The notes below the pieces were generated by a model. That model was not told the origin of the DNA and searched no databases. It saw only the letters and a program-made list of their open reading frames with translations. The position numbers and the translations under genes were made by a program. Below, piece by piece: positions 1 to 7,436 of a stretch of 22,289 bases of DNA. The DNA is from an uncultured Lachnospiraceae bacterium (GTDB lineage: Bacteria > Bacillota > Clostridia > Lachnospirales > Lachnospiraceae). Each line of letters begins with the position of its first letter. Position 1 is the first letter of the stretch. The DNA lies in assembly GCA_910585065.1 (NCBI GenBank), contig CAJUCG010000029.1, positions 1 through 22,289 on the forward strand, in the 5' to 3' direction.

Positions 1-447
1 GTAAAGGGTGAGGAATCCGGACATTTTCAGTATGTGAAATCTCTGTCCATCGACTGTGACAGCGACACCTTGCTTGCAAAGGTCATGCAAGTTGGGGCGG
101 CGTGTCACACCGGGAACCGCAGTTGTTTTTACCGTGAGCTTTTAAGAAAAGCCTGCCGTTTTGGAAATACAATGAATGTGCTTGAGGAAGTCTTTGGAGT
201 GATTCTTGACCGAAAGGAGCATCCTAAGGAGGGTTCTTACACCACCTACCTCTTTGACAAAGGGATCGATAAGATCCTAAAGAAATGCGGTGAGGAGGCG
301 ACGGAAATTGTGATTGCGGCAAAGAATCCAAACAAGGAGGAAGTAAAGTACGAGATCGCGGATTTTCTCTATCATATGATGGTGTTAATGGCAGAGTGCG
401 GTGTGGACTGGGAAGATATCGCAGGGGAACTGGCTCACAGGCATTAG
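1..447 (+). CDS. hisIE: Bifunctional phosphoribosyl-AMP cyclohydrolase / phosphoribosyl-ATP pyrophosphatase, 3' part
   Basis: The frame is open from base 1, so the 5' end lies outside the window and the real start is not seen. The first part is the end of the HisI (PRA-CH) domain. It shows the DCDSD metal site (Asp18, Asp20, Asp22 counted from base 1) and the three zinc cysteines: Cys19, Cys35 in GAACHTG and Cys42 in SCFY. After a linker, the HisE (PRA-PH) domain starts near MNVLEEVF. It has the MazG-like helical signature with EEATE and YEIADFLYH, which bind magnesium and nucleotide. The protein does steps 2 and 3 of histidine synthesis: it hydrolyses PR-ATP to PR-AMP and then opens the adenine ring. 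It is cytoplasmic. The gene is probably the end of a his operon to the left. The identification is firm for both domains. Confidence 0.95.
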   Translation, partial: VKGEESGHFQYVKSLSIDCDSDTLLAKVMQVGAACHTGNRSCFYRELLRKACRFGNTMNVLEEVFGVILDRKEHPKEGSYTTYLFDKGIDKILKKCGEEATEIVIAAKNPNKEEVKYEIADFLYHMMVLMAECGVDWEDIAGELAHRH

Positions 448-473
448 CTTATTTGTGGCAAGGAGGCAGAAAA

Positions 474-599
474 ATGGCATTGTTGGCAGGATTTGTATAC
501 TATTTCACTGTGTTTATCCTGTATTGCGCGGCGATTTTTGGCGCGGTGAAACTTGGAATTTTTTGGAGAAAAAAGGCGGATGCCAAAAAGGTGGCATAG
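474..599 (+). CDS. Small single-helix membrane protein, 41 aa, unknown function
   Basis: This short frame starts at ATG 474 with a strong AGGAGG at 461-466, seven bases upstream, and ends at TAG 597-599. It begins 26 bases after the hisIE stop. The product starts MALLAGFVYYFTVFILYC, forms one hydrophobic segment (about residues 3-28) and ends in a basic tail (WRKKADAKK), so it probably sits in the membrane with the tail inside. The same frame is open further upstream into hisIE, but the ribosome site fixes the start at 474. I do not recognise a characterised family. Good ribosome site, clean hydrophobic profile and spacing support a real small gene. It could be co-transcribed with hisIE; no promoter is visible between them. 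Confidence 0.7.
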   Translation: MALLAGFVYYFTVFILYCAAIFGAVKLGIFWRKKADAKKVA

Positions 600-632
600 G
601 GTGAGAACAAAAAAAGAATGGAGAGAATTTTG

Positions 633-1475
633 ATGGGACAGGTTTTGATGAGATTTCCGAGCGGGCGGCAGCGCGCGCTCACGCTCAGCTATGACGATGG
701 GGTGGAGCAGGATGTCAGACTGATTGAGATTATGAAGGCACACGGACTAAAGGGGACGTTCAATTTAAATTCTGGTGCCTATCCGCCGGAAGGGACGGTC
801 TTTACGAAAGGACAGATTCATCGCCGTCTGACTAGGGAAAAGATGAAAGGGCTCTATCTGGAAAATGGGATGGAAGTCGCGGTACATGGATTGACACATC
901 CATTTTTACAGGAACTTCCGCCAATTTTATGTGTGCAGGAAGTATTAAAAGATAGGGAAAATTTGGAAGAACAGTTCGGCTGCATTGTGCGCGGTATGGC
1001 ATATCCTTTTGGTACTTACGACGATGAGGTTGTGGAGATTTTGAAAGAATGCGGGATCGCTTATGCGAGAACTGTACAATCGACTAGAAATTTTGATCTT
1101 CCGCGTGACTGGCTGCGTCTGCCGGCGACCTGCCACCACAACGATCCGGAACTGATGGCACTTGCAAGACGCTTTACTGAGCCATTTCACTGGACAATGG
1201 CACAGTTATTTTATCTCTGGGGACACAGCTATGAGTTTGAGGAGCGCGACAACTGGAAGGTGATCGAGGAATTTGCAGAATTTATTGGCGGACGGGAAGA
1301 GATCTGGTACGCGACAAATCTTGAAGTATATGATTATGTACAGGCCTGGAACCGGCTGATCTTCTCCGCGGACGGAAGACAGATTTTTAATCCGACAGCC
1401 TTTGAACTCTTTTACGATAATTGTGGAAAGACAGACAGTGTGGAGCCGGGCAAAGTAAAAGTATTAGAATTTTAG
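633..1475 (+). CDS. Polysaccharide deacetylase (NodB / CE4 homology), cytoplasmic form
   Basis: This 280-residue protein has the three NodB motifs in order: LSYDDG near the N-terminus (general base and metal aspartates), VHGLTH near residue 85 (the two metal histidines) and RGMAYPFGTYDD near residue 125. CE4 enzymes remove N- or O-acetyl groups from sugars of peptidoglycan, chitin oligomers or xylan. No signal peptide or membrane helix is present, so the substrate is probably a soluble oligosaccharide or a precursor in the cytoplasm. I chose ATG 633 because GGAGAG at 620-625 lies seven bases upstream; ATG 618 is in frame but has no clear ribosome site. The true substrate cannot be read from the sequence. 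Acetylated xylo-oligosaccharide is conceivable given the later genes, but spoIVA and others lie between. Confidence 0.85.
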   Translation: MGQVLMRFPSGRQRALTLSYDDGVEQDVRLIEIMKAHGLKGTFNLNSGAYPPEGTVFTKGQIHRRLTREKMKGLYLENGMEVAVHGLTHPFLQELPPILCVQEVLKDRENLEEQFGCIVRGMAYPFGTYDDEVVEILKECGIAYARTVQSTRNFDLPRDWLRLPATCHHNDPELMALARRFTEPFHWTMAQLFYLWGHSYEFEERDNWKVIEEFAEFIGGREEIWYATNLEVYDYVQAWNRLIFSADGRQIFNPTAFELFYDNCGKTDSVEPGKVKVLEF

Positions 1476-1481
1476 TTCTCA

Positions 1482-1524
1482 CGGTGAAAAAATTTCACTG
1501 CCGGAAAACCGGATGCCTGTCCGG
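1482..1524 (+). other. Inverted-repeat cluster between deacetylase gene and spoIVA
   Basis: CGGTGAAA (1482-1489) and TTTCACTG (1493-1500) form a short hairpin with a three-base loop and one G-T pair. It is followed by three CCGG motifs within 24 bases that can pair with each other. It may act as a weak terminator for the deacetylase gene, but no T-run follows, so the role is uncertain. Confidence 0.3.
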
Positions 1525-1552
1525 AATAATCTTTCCGTTCCCTTCATATAAT
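1524..1552 (+). promoter_or_regulatory. Candidate sigma-E promoter of spoIVA
   Basis: GAATAAT at 1524-1530 and CATATAAT at 1545-1552 are separated by 14 bases. This fits the Bacillus/Clostridium sigma-E pattern (KMATATT, 14 bases, CATACAAT) with one mismatch in each box. The site is 60 bases before the spoIVA start. In B. subtilis spoIVA is a mother-cell gene transcribed by sigma-E, so motif and gene agree. The CATATAAT box also contains a sigma-A-like TATAAT, but without a TTGACA at the right distance. Confidence 0.6.
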
Positions 1553-1611
1553 TAAGCAAAGCGCATGGCGAATTGCGCGGGAAAAGATGGAGGGAAAACG
1601 GAGGGTGCGCA

Positions 1612-3096
1612 ATGGAAACGGAGAATAAGTTCAATCTATACAATGATATCCGCAAGCGGACAAACGGCGAAATCTACCTTGGCGTAGTTGGTCCGGTGCG
1701 GACAGGAAAATCAACATTTATCAAACATTTTATGGAAGAGATGGTCATTCCTGAGATCGATGACATACATAGCAGGGAGCTGGCAACGGACGAACTGCCG
1801 CAGAGCGCGGCGGGCAAGACAGTAATGACAACGGAGCCAAAATTTATCCCGAAAGAGGCAGTTGAGATTGAAATTTCTGACGGGGTAAAGGTTTCGGTGC
1901 GCATTATTGACTGTGTTGGATTTATGGTGGACGGGGCAGTTGGACATATGGAAAATGATGTGGAACGCATGGTAAAAACCCCTTGGTTTAACCATGAGAT
2001 TCCATTTACCCAGGCAGCAGAGATTGGAACGCGCAAGGTAATTCATGATCATTCAACAATCGGGCTGGTCATTACCACGGATGGAAGTTTTTCGGAGATT
2101 GGCAGAGAAAGTTACAAGCAGGCAGAAGAGCGAACCATTGGCGAACTGCAAAAGATCGGCAAGCCTTACATTGTACTTTTAAACACGATACGGCCATATT
2201 CTGCGGAGACAAAGGAACTTGCGGAGCAGCTTTCTGCACAGTACGGGGTCAGTGTGCTTCCAGTCAACTGTGAACAGTTAAAAAAAGAGGATGTTGACCG
2301 GATCATGCAAAAGATCCTTGATGAGTTCCCAGTCAGTGAGCTGCAATTCCGCATCCCGAAATGGACGGAACTGCTGCCAAAAGAACATCCGGTCAAACAG
2401 GGGATGATTCAGAATGCAAAAGAAATGCTTGGGCATTTTGTAAAAATGAAAGATTTAAAAAGTGCAAAAAAACAACTTTTCGCGGATGAACTCTACCGTT
2501 TCCGGCTTGAGGAACTCTCGATGGAAAACGGCGTTGCACAGATCAAAGTCGATGTGGCAGAGAAATGTTATTACGGACATATCAGTGATATGATAGGAAC
2601 TCCAGTCGAGGGAGAATACCAACTCTTCCAGATGATCCGGGAGCTTGCCGAGAGCCGCAAAGAGTACGAAAAAGTAGCGCACGCCTGCGAGGAAGTCGGG
2701 ATGAATGGCTACGGTATTGTAATGCCGTCCATCGGTGAAGTCTCTGTCGAGCAGCCGGAGATTATCCGGCACGGAAATAAATTCGGTGTAAAATTAAAGG
2801 CGACAGCACCTTCCGTCCATATGATTCAGGCGGATGTTGTAACCGAAGTCGCACCGATTGTGGGGACGAAGGAGCAGGCGGAAGATCTGATTGAATATAT
2901 GTTAGAACAGTCCGACCGCTCAGAATCCGGAATCTGGGATACGAATATCTTTGGAAAGACACTGCAGCAGCTTGTCGAGGAGGGAATTCAGACAAAGATT
3001 GACCGCATGACCATTGAGAGCCGAAGAAAAATGCAAGATACCATGAAGAAGATTGTAAATGAGAGCAATGGAGGAATGATCTGCATTATTATCTAA
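1612..3096 (+). CDS. spoIVA: Stage IV sporulation protein A, spore coat morphogenetic ATPase
   Basis: The 494-residue product matches B. subtilis SpoIVA (492 aa) along its whole length. It opens with the Walker A loop GPVRTGKS (residues 27-34), then has ELPQSAAGKTVMTTEPKF, the Walker B-like IIDCVGF, AAEIGTRKVI and STIGLVITTDG. It ends with the typical GG-x3-II type tail (GGMICIII). SpoIVA polymerises with ATP hydrolysis on the outer forespore membrane in the mother cell and is the base on which the coat is built; it is also needed for cortex formation. The start is ATG 1612, because GGAGGG at 1600-1605 is correctly spaced; an upstream in-frame TTG at 1573 adds 13 unlike residues. It is monocistronic, between a sigma-E-like promoter and a strong terminator, and shows that the organism forms endospores. 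Confidence 0.97.
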   Translation: METENKFNLYNDIRKRTNGEIYLGVVGPVRTGKSTFIKHFMEEMVIPEIDDIHSRELATDELPQSAAGKTVMTTEPKFIPKEAVEIEISDGVKVSVRIIDCVGFMVDGAVGHMENDVERMVKTPWFNHEIPFTQAAEIGTRKVIHDHSTIGLVITTDGSFSEIGRESYKQAEERTIGELQKIGKPYIVLLNTIRPYSAETKELAEQLSAQYGVSVLPVNCEQLKKEDVDRIMQKILDEFPVSELQFRIPKWTELLPKEHPVKQGMIQNAKEMLGHFVKMKDLKSAKKQLFADELYRFRLEELSMENGVAQIKVDVAEKCYYGHISDMIGTPVEGEYQLFQMIRELAESRKEYEKVAHACEEVGMNGYGIVMPSIGEVSVEQPEIIRHGNKFGVKLKATAPSVHMIQADVVTEVAPIVGTKEQAEDLIEYMLEQSDRSESGIWDTNIFGKTLQQLVEEGIQTKIDRMTIESRRKMQDTMKKIVNESNGGMICIII

Positions 3097-3104
3097 AATA
3101 TAGA

Positions 3105-3149
3105 AAATAAAGTGCCGCCTGGAATTTTATTTTAGGCGGTACTTTATTT
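3105..3149 (+). terminator. Intrinsic terminator after spoIVA
   Basis: A 16-bp stem (3105-3120 with 3134-3149) contains one G-T pair, a GC core CCGCCT/AGGCGG, AAATAAA/TTTATTT ends and a 13-base loop. The A-rich and T-rich arms make it look able to work in both directions. It begins eight bases after the spoIVA stop. Confidence 0.85.
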
Positions 3150-3197
3150 TATCTAAGTTTAAGGGGATAAAAATTTCAACAAATTGCACAAATCCTA

Positions 3198-3226
3198 TTT
3201 ACATTTTAGATCCCGTATTGTATAAT
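3198..3226 (+). promoter_or_regulatory. Sigma-A promoter for the GH43 arabinanase gene
   Basis: TTTACA (3198-3203) and a perfect TATAAT (3221-3226) are separated by 17 bases. Transcription should start near 3232-3235, giving a long leader of about 320 bases that contains the hairpin at 3238-3273 and the 105-bp repeats. Confidence 0.75.
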
Positions 3227-3237
3227 AAGATTATAAG

Positions 3238-3273
3238 TTTAGAAAAACGTAAAACAATTTAAGTTTTTCTAAA
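3238..3273 (+). promoter_or_regulatory. Perfect 11-bp inverted repeat at the transcript start (operator or 5' stem-loop)
   Basis: TTTAGAAAAAC (3238-3248) and GTTTTTCTAAA (3263-3273) are perfectly complementary around a 14-base loop. The repeat starts a few bases after the expected +1. As DNA it could be a repressor operator; as RNA it would put a stem-loop at the 5' end of the message. No T-run follows, so it is not an ordinary terminator. Confidence 0.55.
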
Positions 3274-3292
3274 GAACAAAATAATGAGGGTT

Positions 3293-3397
3293 TGTAAAAA
3301 CTCTGCGGAACTAAAAAATCAGCAGAGTTTGAAACAGCACCGGAAGGATTTCTCTGAGAGCAAAGCGAACAGAGAACCCTTCCATGGTAGGGGGCTG
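3293..3397 (+). repeat. 105-bp hairpin leader repeat, copy 1
   Basis: First of two identical tandem units. Taken from 3322 to 3411 the sequence folds into nested stems: GCAGAGTTT (3322-3330) with AAACTCTGC (3403-3411), ACAGC (3334-3338) with GCTGT (3394-3398), GGAAGG (3342-3347) with CCTTCC (3378-3383), and TTCTCTG (3350-3356) with CAGAGAA (3370-3376). The hairpin is flanked on both sides by CTGCGGAACTAAAAA. The unit is 35 codons long, so an open frame runs through it, but it has no ribosome site. Confidence 0.9.
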
Positions 3398-3502
3398 TGT
3401 AAAAACTCTGCGGAACTAAAAAATCAGCAGAGTTTGAAACAGCACCGGAAGGATTTCTCTGAGAGCAAAGCGAACAGAGAACCCTTCCATGGTAGGGGGC
3501 TG
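3398..3502 (+). repeat. 105-bp hairpin leader repeat, copy 2
   Basis: Identical to copy 1 with a period of exactly 105 bases, so the duplication is recent or kept uniform by recombination between the flanking direct repeats. Its outer stem is GCAGAGTTT (3427-3435) with AAACTCTGC (3508-3516). Confidence 0.9.
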
Positions 3503-3531
3503 TGTAAAAACTCTGCGGAACTAAAAATCAG
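3503..3531 (+). repeat. Partial third copy: solo flank of the hairpin repeat
   Basis: The first 29 bases of the unit recur once more, with one A missing, and end just before the AACTTAAAA and GGAGG (3542-3546) leader of the GH43 gene. It supplies the 3' arm of the outer stem of copy 2. Confidence 0.85.
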
Positions 3532-3553
3532 AACTTAAAATGGAGGATGTAAG

Positions 3554-5202
3554 ATGAGAAAGAAAAATGCAGTTTTTTATGGGCTTTTGTCCGCTGCGAT
3601 GTTGTCCATCGCAGTGACCGGGTGCGGTGACGATCCGGAAAAGGAAAACCCGCAGCCGACTGCCGGGGGACAGTTACACAGGGCGCGCCGACCGAGGCGG
3701 AGAAAGATACACCAACGCCAACCCCTGCCGAATCAACACCGGAACCCACCCCTTTCGAGGAAATTGATATCAATTATAAGCGGGTTAGTGTACATGATCC
3801 ATCCATTGTCAAAGTGGATGATACCTACTATATTTTTGGCACACACTCAACCTGGGCAAAAAGCAAGGATCTGATTTCGTGGACAACATTCAAAACAAAT
3901 ATTAACGAGACCGTGAACGGGATATTTGGCGATATCTGGGAAGATTGGAGCAAGTCAGAAGACAATCCAAATGTAATGGGCAATTTGTGGGCACCGGATG
4001 TTATTTACAATGAGAACATGGGAAAATACTGTATGTATATGAGCGTAAACGGCAATGATTGGAATTCAGTGATCACGCTGCTTACTGCGGATGAAATTGA
4101 AGGACCTTACGAGTATGCCGGACCGGTAGTTTACTCTGGCTTTAACACCACCACTCATCCAGTGGAGCGCACGGATGTATATAAAGTACTTGGCGAAGGC
4201 GCGGATTTGACCCGCTATCAGAGTACAAGCGTAAACAAGCTAAACGCCATTGACCCTTGCGTAAAATTTGACGAGAACGGGGATCTATGGATGGTTTACG
4301 GCTCCTGGTTTGGCGGATTATATATGCTTAAATTGGACAAGGAGACCGGGCTTCGCGATTACACTTATACCTATGAAACTGTGGAGGATGTTTCGGATGC
4401 CTACAATGGTATTAAAATTGCGGGTGGATATGGAGTTTCCGGCGAGGCACCATACATCTTTAAGGTCGGAGACTACTATTATCTCTTTGTTTCCTATGGC
4501 GGGTTAACCGCACAGGGCGGCTATCAGATGCGTATGTTCCGCTCAGAGCAAATCACTGGTCCATATGTTGATCAGAACGGTGTCTCAGCGATCTACTCAC
4601 ACCCGATGACCAATAATTTGCAGGGAAAAGTTGGTTTGCGCCTAATGTCCTCCTACAAGCTTGAGGGCAATTTCGAAACCCATGTAGCACAGGGACATAA
4701 TTCTGCTTTTGTGGACGACGATGGGAAAATTTACGTGGTGTACCACACAAGATTTGCAAATGGCAAGGGCGGCATTGAGGAAGCGCATGAAGTGCGTGTA
4801 CAGCAGCTTTTTGTTAATGAGGATGGCTGGCTGATTGCTGCACCTTACGAGTACTCTGGCGAAGATCTGCCAAAAACAAATCTGGAGAAGGAACAGATGG
4901 TTGGCGAGTATGAATTTATTGTTCACAATCCAGTAATGTATTATGGTATGGGAAAGATGGACAATGAGATCCTTGGGCTTGTGGATACAGAAACCATTCA
5001 GTTAAATGAGGATGGTACAGTGACAGGCGATTATACTGGCACATGGAGCTACGAGGATGGAAAAGCAAATATGACGATTACGATAGATGGCGTGGAGTAC
5101 AAAGGATATTTCCTGCGTCAGGCTAATGAAGGAATTCACAAGGTGGTTACCTGCTTCACCGCAGCAGGCGGAAATGTCTGCATATGGGGCAGCCAAAAAT
5201 AA
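3554..5202 (+). pseudogene. Extracellular lipoprotein GH43 endo-1,5-alpha-L-arabinanase, frame broken at a G5 run
   Basis: A lipoprotein signal peptide starts at ATG 3554 (GGAGG at 3542-3546). It has basic MRKK, a hydrophobic stretch and a lipobox VTGC with Cys24. The enzyme continues in another frame, open from 3631: first a Thr/Pro linker (TPTPTPAESTPEPTP), then the GH43 five-bladed propeller. Its marks are HDPSIVKVDDTYY (catalytic base, Asp at 3796), NLWAPDV, AIDPCV (second Asp), GEAPYIF (acid Glu) and AQGHNSAF. A C-terminal beta domain with GDYTGTWSYEDG follows. One extra base near GGGGG (3665-3669) would join the frames into 549 residues. As read, translation from 3554 ends at 3874 after 106 residues. 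The only starts of the enzyme frame (GTG 3814) lie behind the catalytic Asp. Causes may be a real mutation, G-run slippage (phase variation) or a sequencing error. GH43 members of this shape cut arabinan side chains of pectin outside the cell. Confidence 0.88.
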
Positions 5203-5225
5203 TTTATTCTGATTAAATTTTAATC

Positions 5226-5271
5226 ATCACGGAACCTCTGTGCGCGGAGGTTCCGTGATTTCATTTTTTTC
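5226..5271 (+). terminator. Intrinsic terminator after the GH43 arabinanase gene
   Basis: A perfect 13-bp stem, ATCACGGAACCTC (5226-5238) with GAGGTTCCGTGAT (5247-5259), has an 8-base loop and is followed by a T-rich tract (5260-5271). Confidence 0.92.
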
Positions 5272-5296
5272 CATAATGAAATATCCGAAATTGTGC

Positions 5297-5326
5297 TTGC
5301 GAAAACCATAGAGACAGGAGTATAAT
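5297..5326 (+). promoter_or_regulatory. Probable sigma-A promoter of the chemoreceptor gene
   Basis: TTGCGA (5297-5302) and TATAAT (5321-5326) are 18 bases apart, just behind the preceding terminator and about 57 bases before the gene start. The -35 box is only a partial match. Confidence 0.55.
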
Positions 5327-5382
5327 AAAAATGCAAATGAGATGATATCCATTCCACAGGAAAGCAAAAGGAGAAGGAAACT

Positions 5383-7419
5383 ATGGCGAATTCAACACCA
5401 AACCAAGGGAGAGAGAAGCGGCGGGGAGCAATAAAGAAAAAGCTTTTATTCCGTACAATCGTCCCTATGATCGCGGGACTTGTGATCGCGGCAATCCTAA
5501 TTTCTATTATTGCGGGGCGCGCGATTCAAAAATTACAAAATGAGAACATTAAAAATAGCTCTCTAAATGCGTCCTATCAGATCAGTGAGTACTTTACAAA
5601 GTATATGGAAGTAAGCAAACAACTTGCAGCGAACCAGGAAGTAATTGAATTTTGTGAATCGATTCAGCCGGGACAAAAAATTTCCGATATGGAAGAATAC
5701 GATTGTATTATGACAACGCTGAAAAATATGCACAATACTGATCCGGTAAATATGACGGCTGTCTGGGTGGCGGATTTTGATTCCAGCCAGTTTGCCGAGG
5801 ACACAGGATATGTCAGCGACAATTCCTGGGAGATCACACAGCGCAGTTGGTACAAAGAAATGATTGCTTGTGGGGGAACCGTCGTATCCGAGCCGTATAT
5901 CAACAGTTCGGATGGAAATCTGATCTCTAGTATTGTAACACCGATTTACAATGCATCTGGAACGCTTGTCGGAGTTGCCTCCCTCGACCTGTCGTTAAAG
6001 GCAGTCACGGAGATGATGGCGGAACACACACTGGGAGAGACAGGATTTTTCTTTTTGATGACAAGTTCCGGTATGGTGATGTATTCGCCGAATGCTTCTG
6101 AAGAACAGACTTACTTTGAAAATCTTGATATTTCTTCTGAGATAAAGAGCGCGTTCTCTAACAAGATATATGACAAATTTACATATCGCTATGACGGGCA
6201 TAAGAATCATGGCTATATGAGCGAGGTAAGCTCAAATGGCTGGGTAGTTTTAAGTGGTATTCGAGAAGCGGAATATAATTCAGACTTTTTTAAACTTGTA
6301 GCAGGTGTCTTGTTCCTCTTCGGAATGATTATCGGCGTACTTTGCATTATTATTTCAAAGATTGCAAAAGGTATTGTACGCCCAATCCACGAGCTGCATG
6401 AAGTGGCAGAACAGCTTGCGCGCGGGGAGCTGGAAGTAACACTTGACATACAGTCAAACGATGAGATTGGCGAGGTGGCAGATGCGATTCGCCAGACTGT
6501 TTTTCGCCTGAAAGACTATATCCGATATATCGATGAAATTGCAAAAGTACTTGATGAGATCGCGGACGGAAACCTGCTCTTTGAATTGACACAGGATTAC
6601 GCGGGCGAATTTGGCAAGATTAAGGAGGCACTTGGGCATATTGCAGACCGGATGACCAATACCATCAAGGGAATTCGTGCCTCAGCGGATCAGGTCAACG
6701 GCGGAGCAGGTCAAATTTCCCAGGCAGCACAGGCATTAGCGGAAGGCGCGACAAATCAGGCGGCAGCAGTGGATGAACTTTTGGCGACTGTGACTGATAT
6801 TGCTGACCAGGTGCGGCAAAATGCCGATTATGCGAAGGGCGCGGTAAACAATGCGGATGAGGTTAAACTCAAAATTGAAACCAGCAATCAGGAAATGCGT
6901 CAGTTGGTGGAGGCAATGCAGGAGATCAACAATTGTTCTGACGCGATCCGCGTGATCATTGCAAATATTGAACAGATCGCTGACCAGACCAGCCTGCTCT
7001 CCCTAAATGCATCGATTGAGGCGGCGAGAGCCGGGGAGATGGGCAAGGGTTTTGCCGTTGTTGCTGGCGAGGTTGGCAATCTCTCCAAAGAGAGCGTTGT
7101 TGCCGTACAAAAATCAACGGAACTAATTGAAAATTCAGTGAACGCTGTAGGTCATGGAATGGAATTGGTGGATAAGGCAGCAAAGCGTCTGGCAGAGTCC
7201 GTTGAGGGCGTTGTCGGACTGGCTGGAATGATGGATGAATTATCCCTGGCAGCGCATCGGCAGATGGACAGCCTCGCTGAAGTAGAGAAGGGGATCGGGC
7301 AGATTGCGGGCGTGGTGACTGACAATTCCGCAATGGCAGAGGAGAGTGCCGCCTCGAGTGAACAGCTCTCCGCACAGGCGACCTCACTGAACGATATGAT
7401 TGATACTTTTAAAGTTTGA
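5383..7419 (+). CDS. Methyl-accepting chemotaxis protein with dCache-type sensor
   Basis: This 678-residue transmembrane receptor feeds the CheA/CheW chemotaxis pathway. A basic N-terminus precedes a first membrane helix (about 24-45). An extracellular domain of about 255 residues follows, whose WYKEMIACGG, VVSEPYIN and TPIYNASGTLVGVASLDLS segments are typical of double Cache sensors. Next come a second helix (about 304-328), a HAMP domain (RPIHELHEVAEQLARGELEV), a HAMP-like linker (IADGNLLFEL) and a long coiled coil. The conserved hairpin tip lies at about 530-565 (DQTSLLSLNASIEAARAG, GKGFAVVAGEVGNLS). No CheR-binding pentapeptide is at the C-terminus. The start at ATG 5383 has AGGAGAAGG at 5369-5377. 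Its ligand is unknown; small organic acids, amino acids or sugars are common for this sensor type. Lying between two hemicellulose loci, it might sense a plant-polysaccharide product, which is only inference. Confidence 0.95.
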   Translation: MANSTPNQGREKRRGAIKKKLLFRTIVPMIAGLVIAAILISIIAGRAIQKLQNENIKNSSLNASYQISEYFTKYMEVSKQLAANQEVIEFCESIQPGQKISDMEEYDCIMTTLKNMHNTDPVNMTAVWVADFDSSQFAEDTGYVSDNSWEITQRSWYKEMIACGGTVVSEPYINSSDGNLISSIVTPIYNASGTLVGVASLDLSLKAVTEMMAEHTLGETGFFFLMTSSGMVMYSPNASEEQTYFENLDISSEIKSAFSNKIYDKFTYRYDGHKNHGYMSEVSSNGWVVLSGIREAEYNSDFFKLVAGVLFLFGMIIGVLCIIISKIAKGIVRPIHELHEVAEQLARGELEVTLDIQSNDEIGEVADAIRQTVFRLKDYIRYIDEIAKVLDEIADGNLLFELTQDYAGEFGKIKEALGHIADRMTNTIKGIRASADQVNGGAGQISQAAQALAEGATNQAAAVDELLATVTDIADQVRQNADYAKGAVNNADEVKLKIETSNQEMRQLVEAMQEINNCSDAIRVIIANIEQIADQTSLLSLNASIEAARAGEMGKGFAVVAGEVGNLSKESVVAVQKSTELIENSVNAVGHGMELVDKAAKRLAESVEGVVGLAGMMDELSLAAHRQMDSLAEVEKGIGQIAGVVTDNSAMAEESAASSEQLSAQATSLNDMIDTFKV

Positions 7420-7436
7420 TGAAAAACCATCCTATA

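Noticed and set aside
396..473. Longer form of the 41-residue protein starting inside hisIE
   Set aside because: The AGGAGG at 461-466 points to ATG 474, and the extra N-terminus would be hydrophilic sequence overlapping hisIE in another frame.
3241..3257. Possible CcpA (cre) site around AAAACGTAAAAC
   Set aside because: The central CG is present, but the conserved TG on the left and the C on the right are missing.
3293..3531. CRISPR-like array
   Set aside because: Two identical 105-bp units with no variable spacers and no cas genes nearby; this is a tandem duplication of a hairpin element.
3284..3538. Open frame of 84 codons with a repeated 35-residue unit
   Set aside because: It exists because the DNA repeat is 105 bases (35 codons) without stops. 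There is no ribosome site before ATG 3284, and the covariation seen in other copies is at the level of pairing, not of codons.
3660..3675. Programmed -1 ribosomal frameshift in the arabinanase gene
   Set aside because: The run GCCGGGGGACAG does not have the usual X-XXY-YYZ slippery heptamer, and no dedicated pseudoknot was evident downstream; mutation, slippage of DNA or sequencing error are simpler.
6956..7387. 143-codon frame on the minus strand inside the chemoreceptor gene
   Set aside because: It is a shadow of the coding strand: no ribosome site, Arg/Pro/Ser-rich product, and the sense frame is a clear MCP signalling domain.
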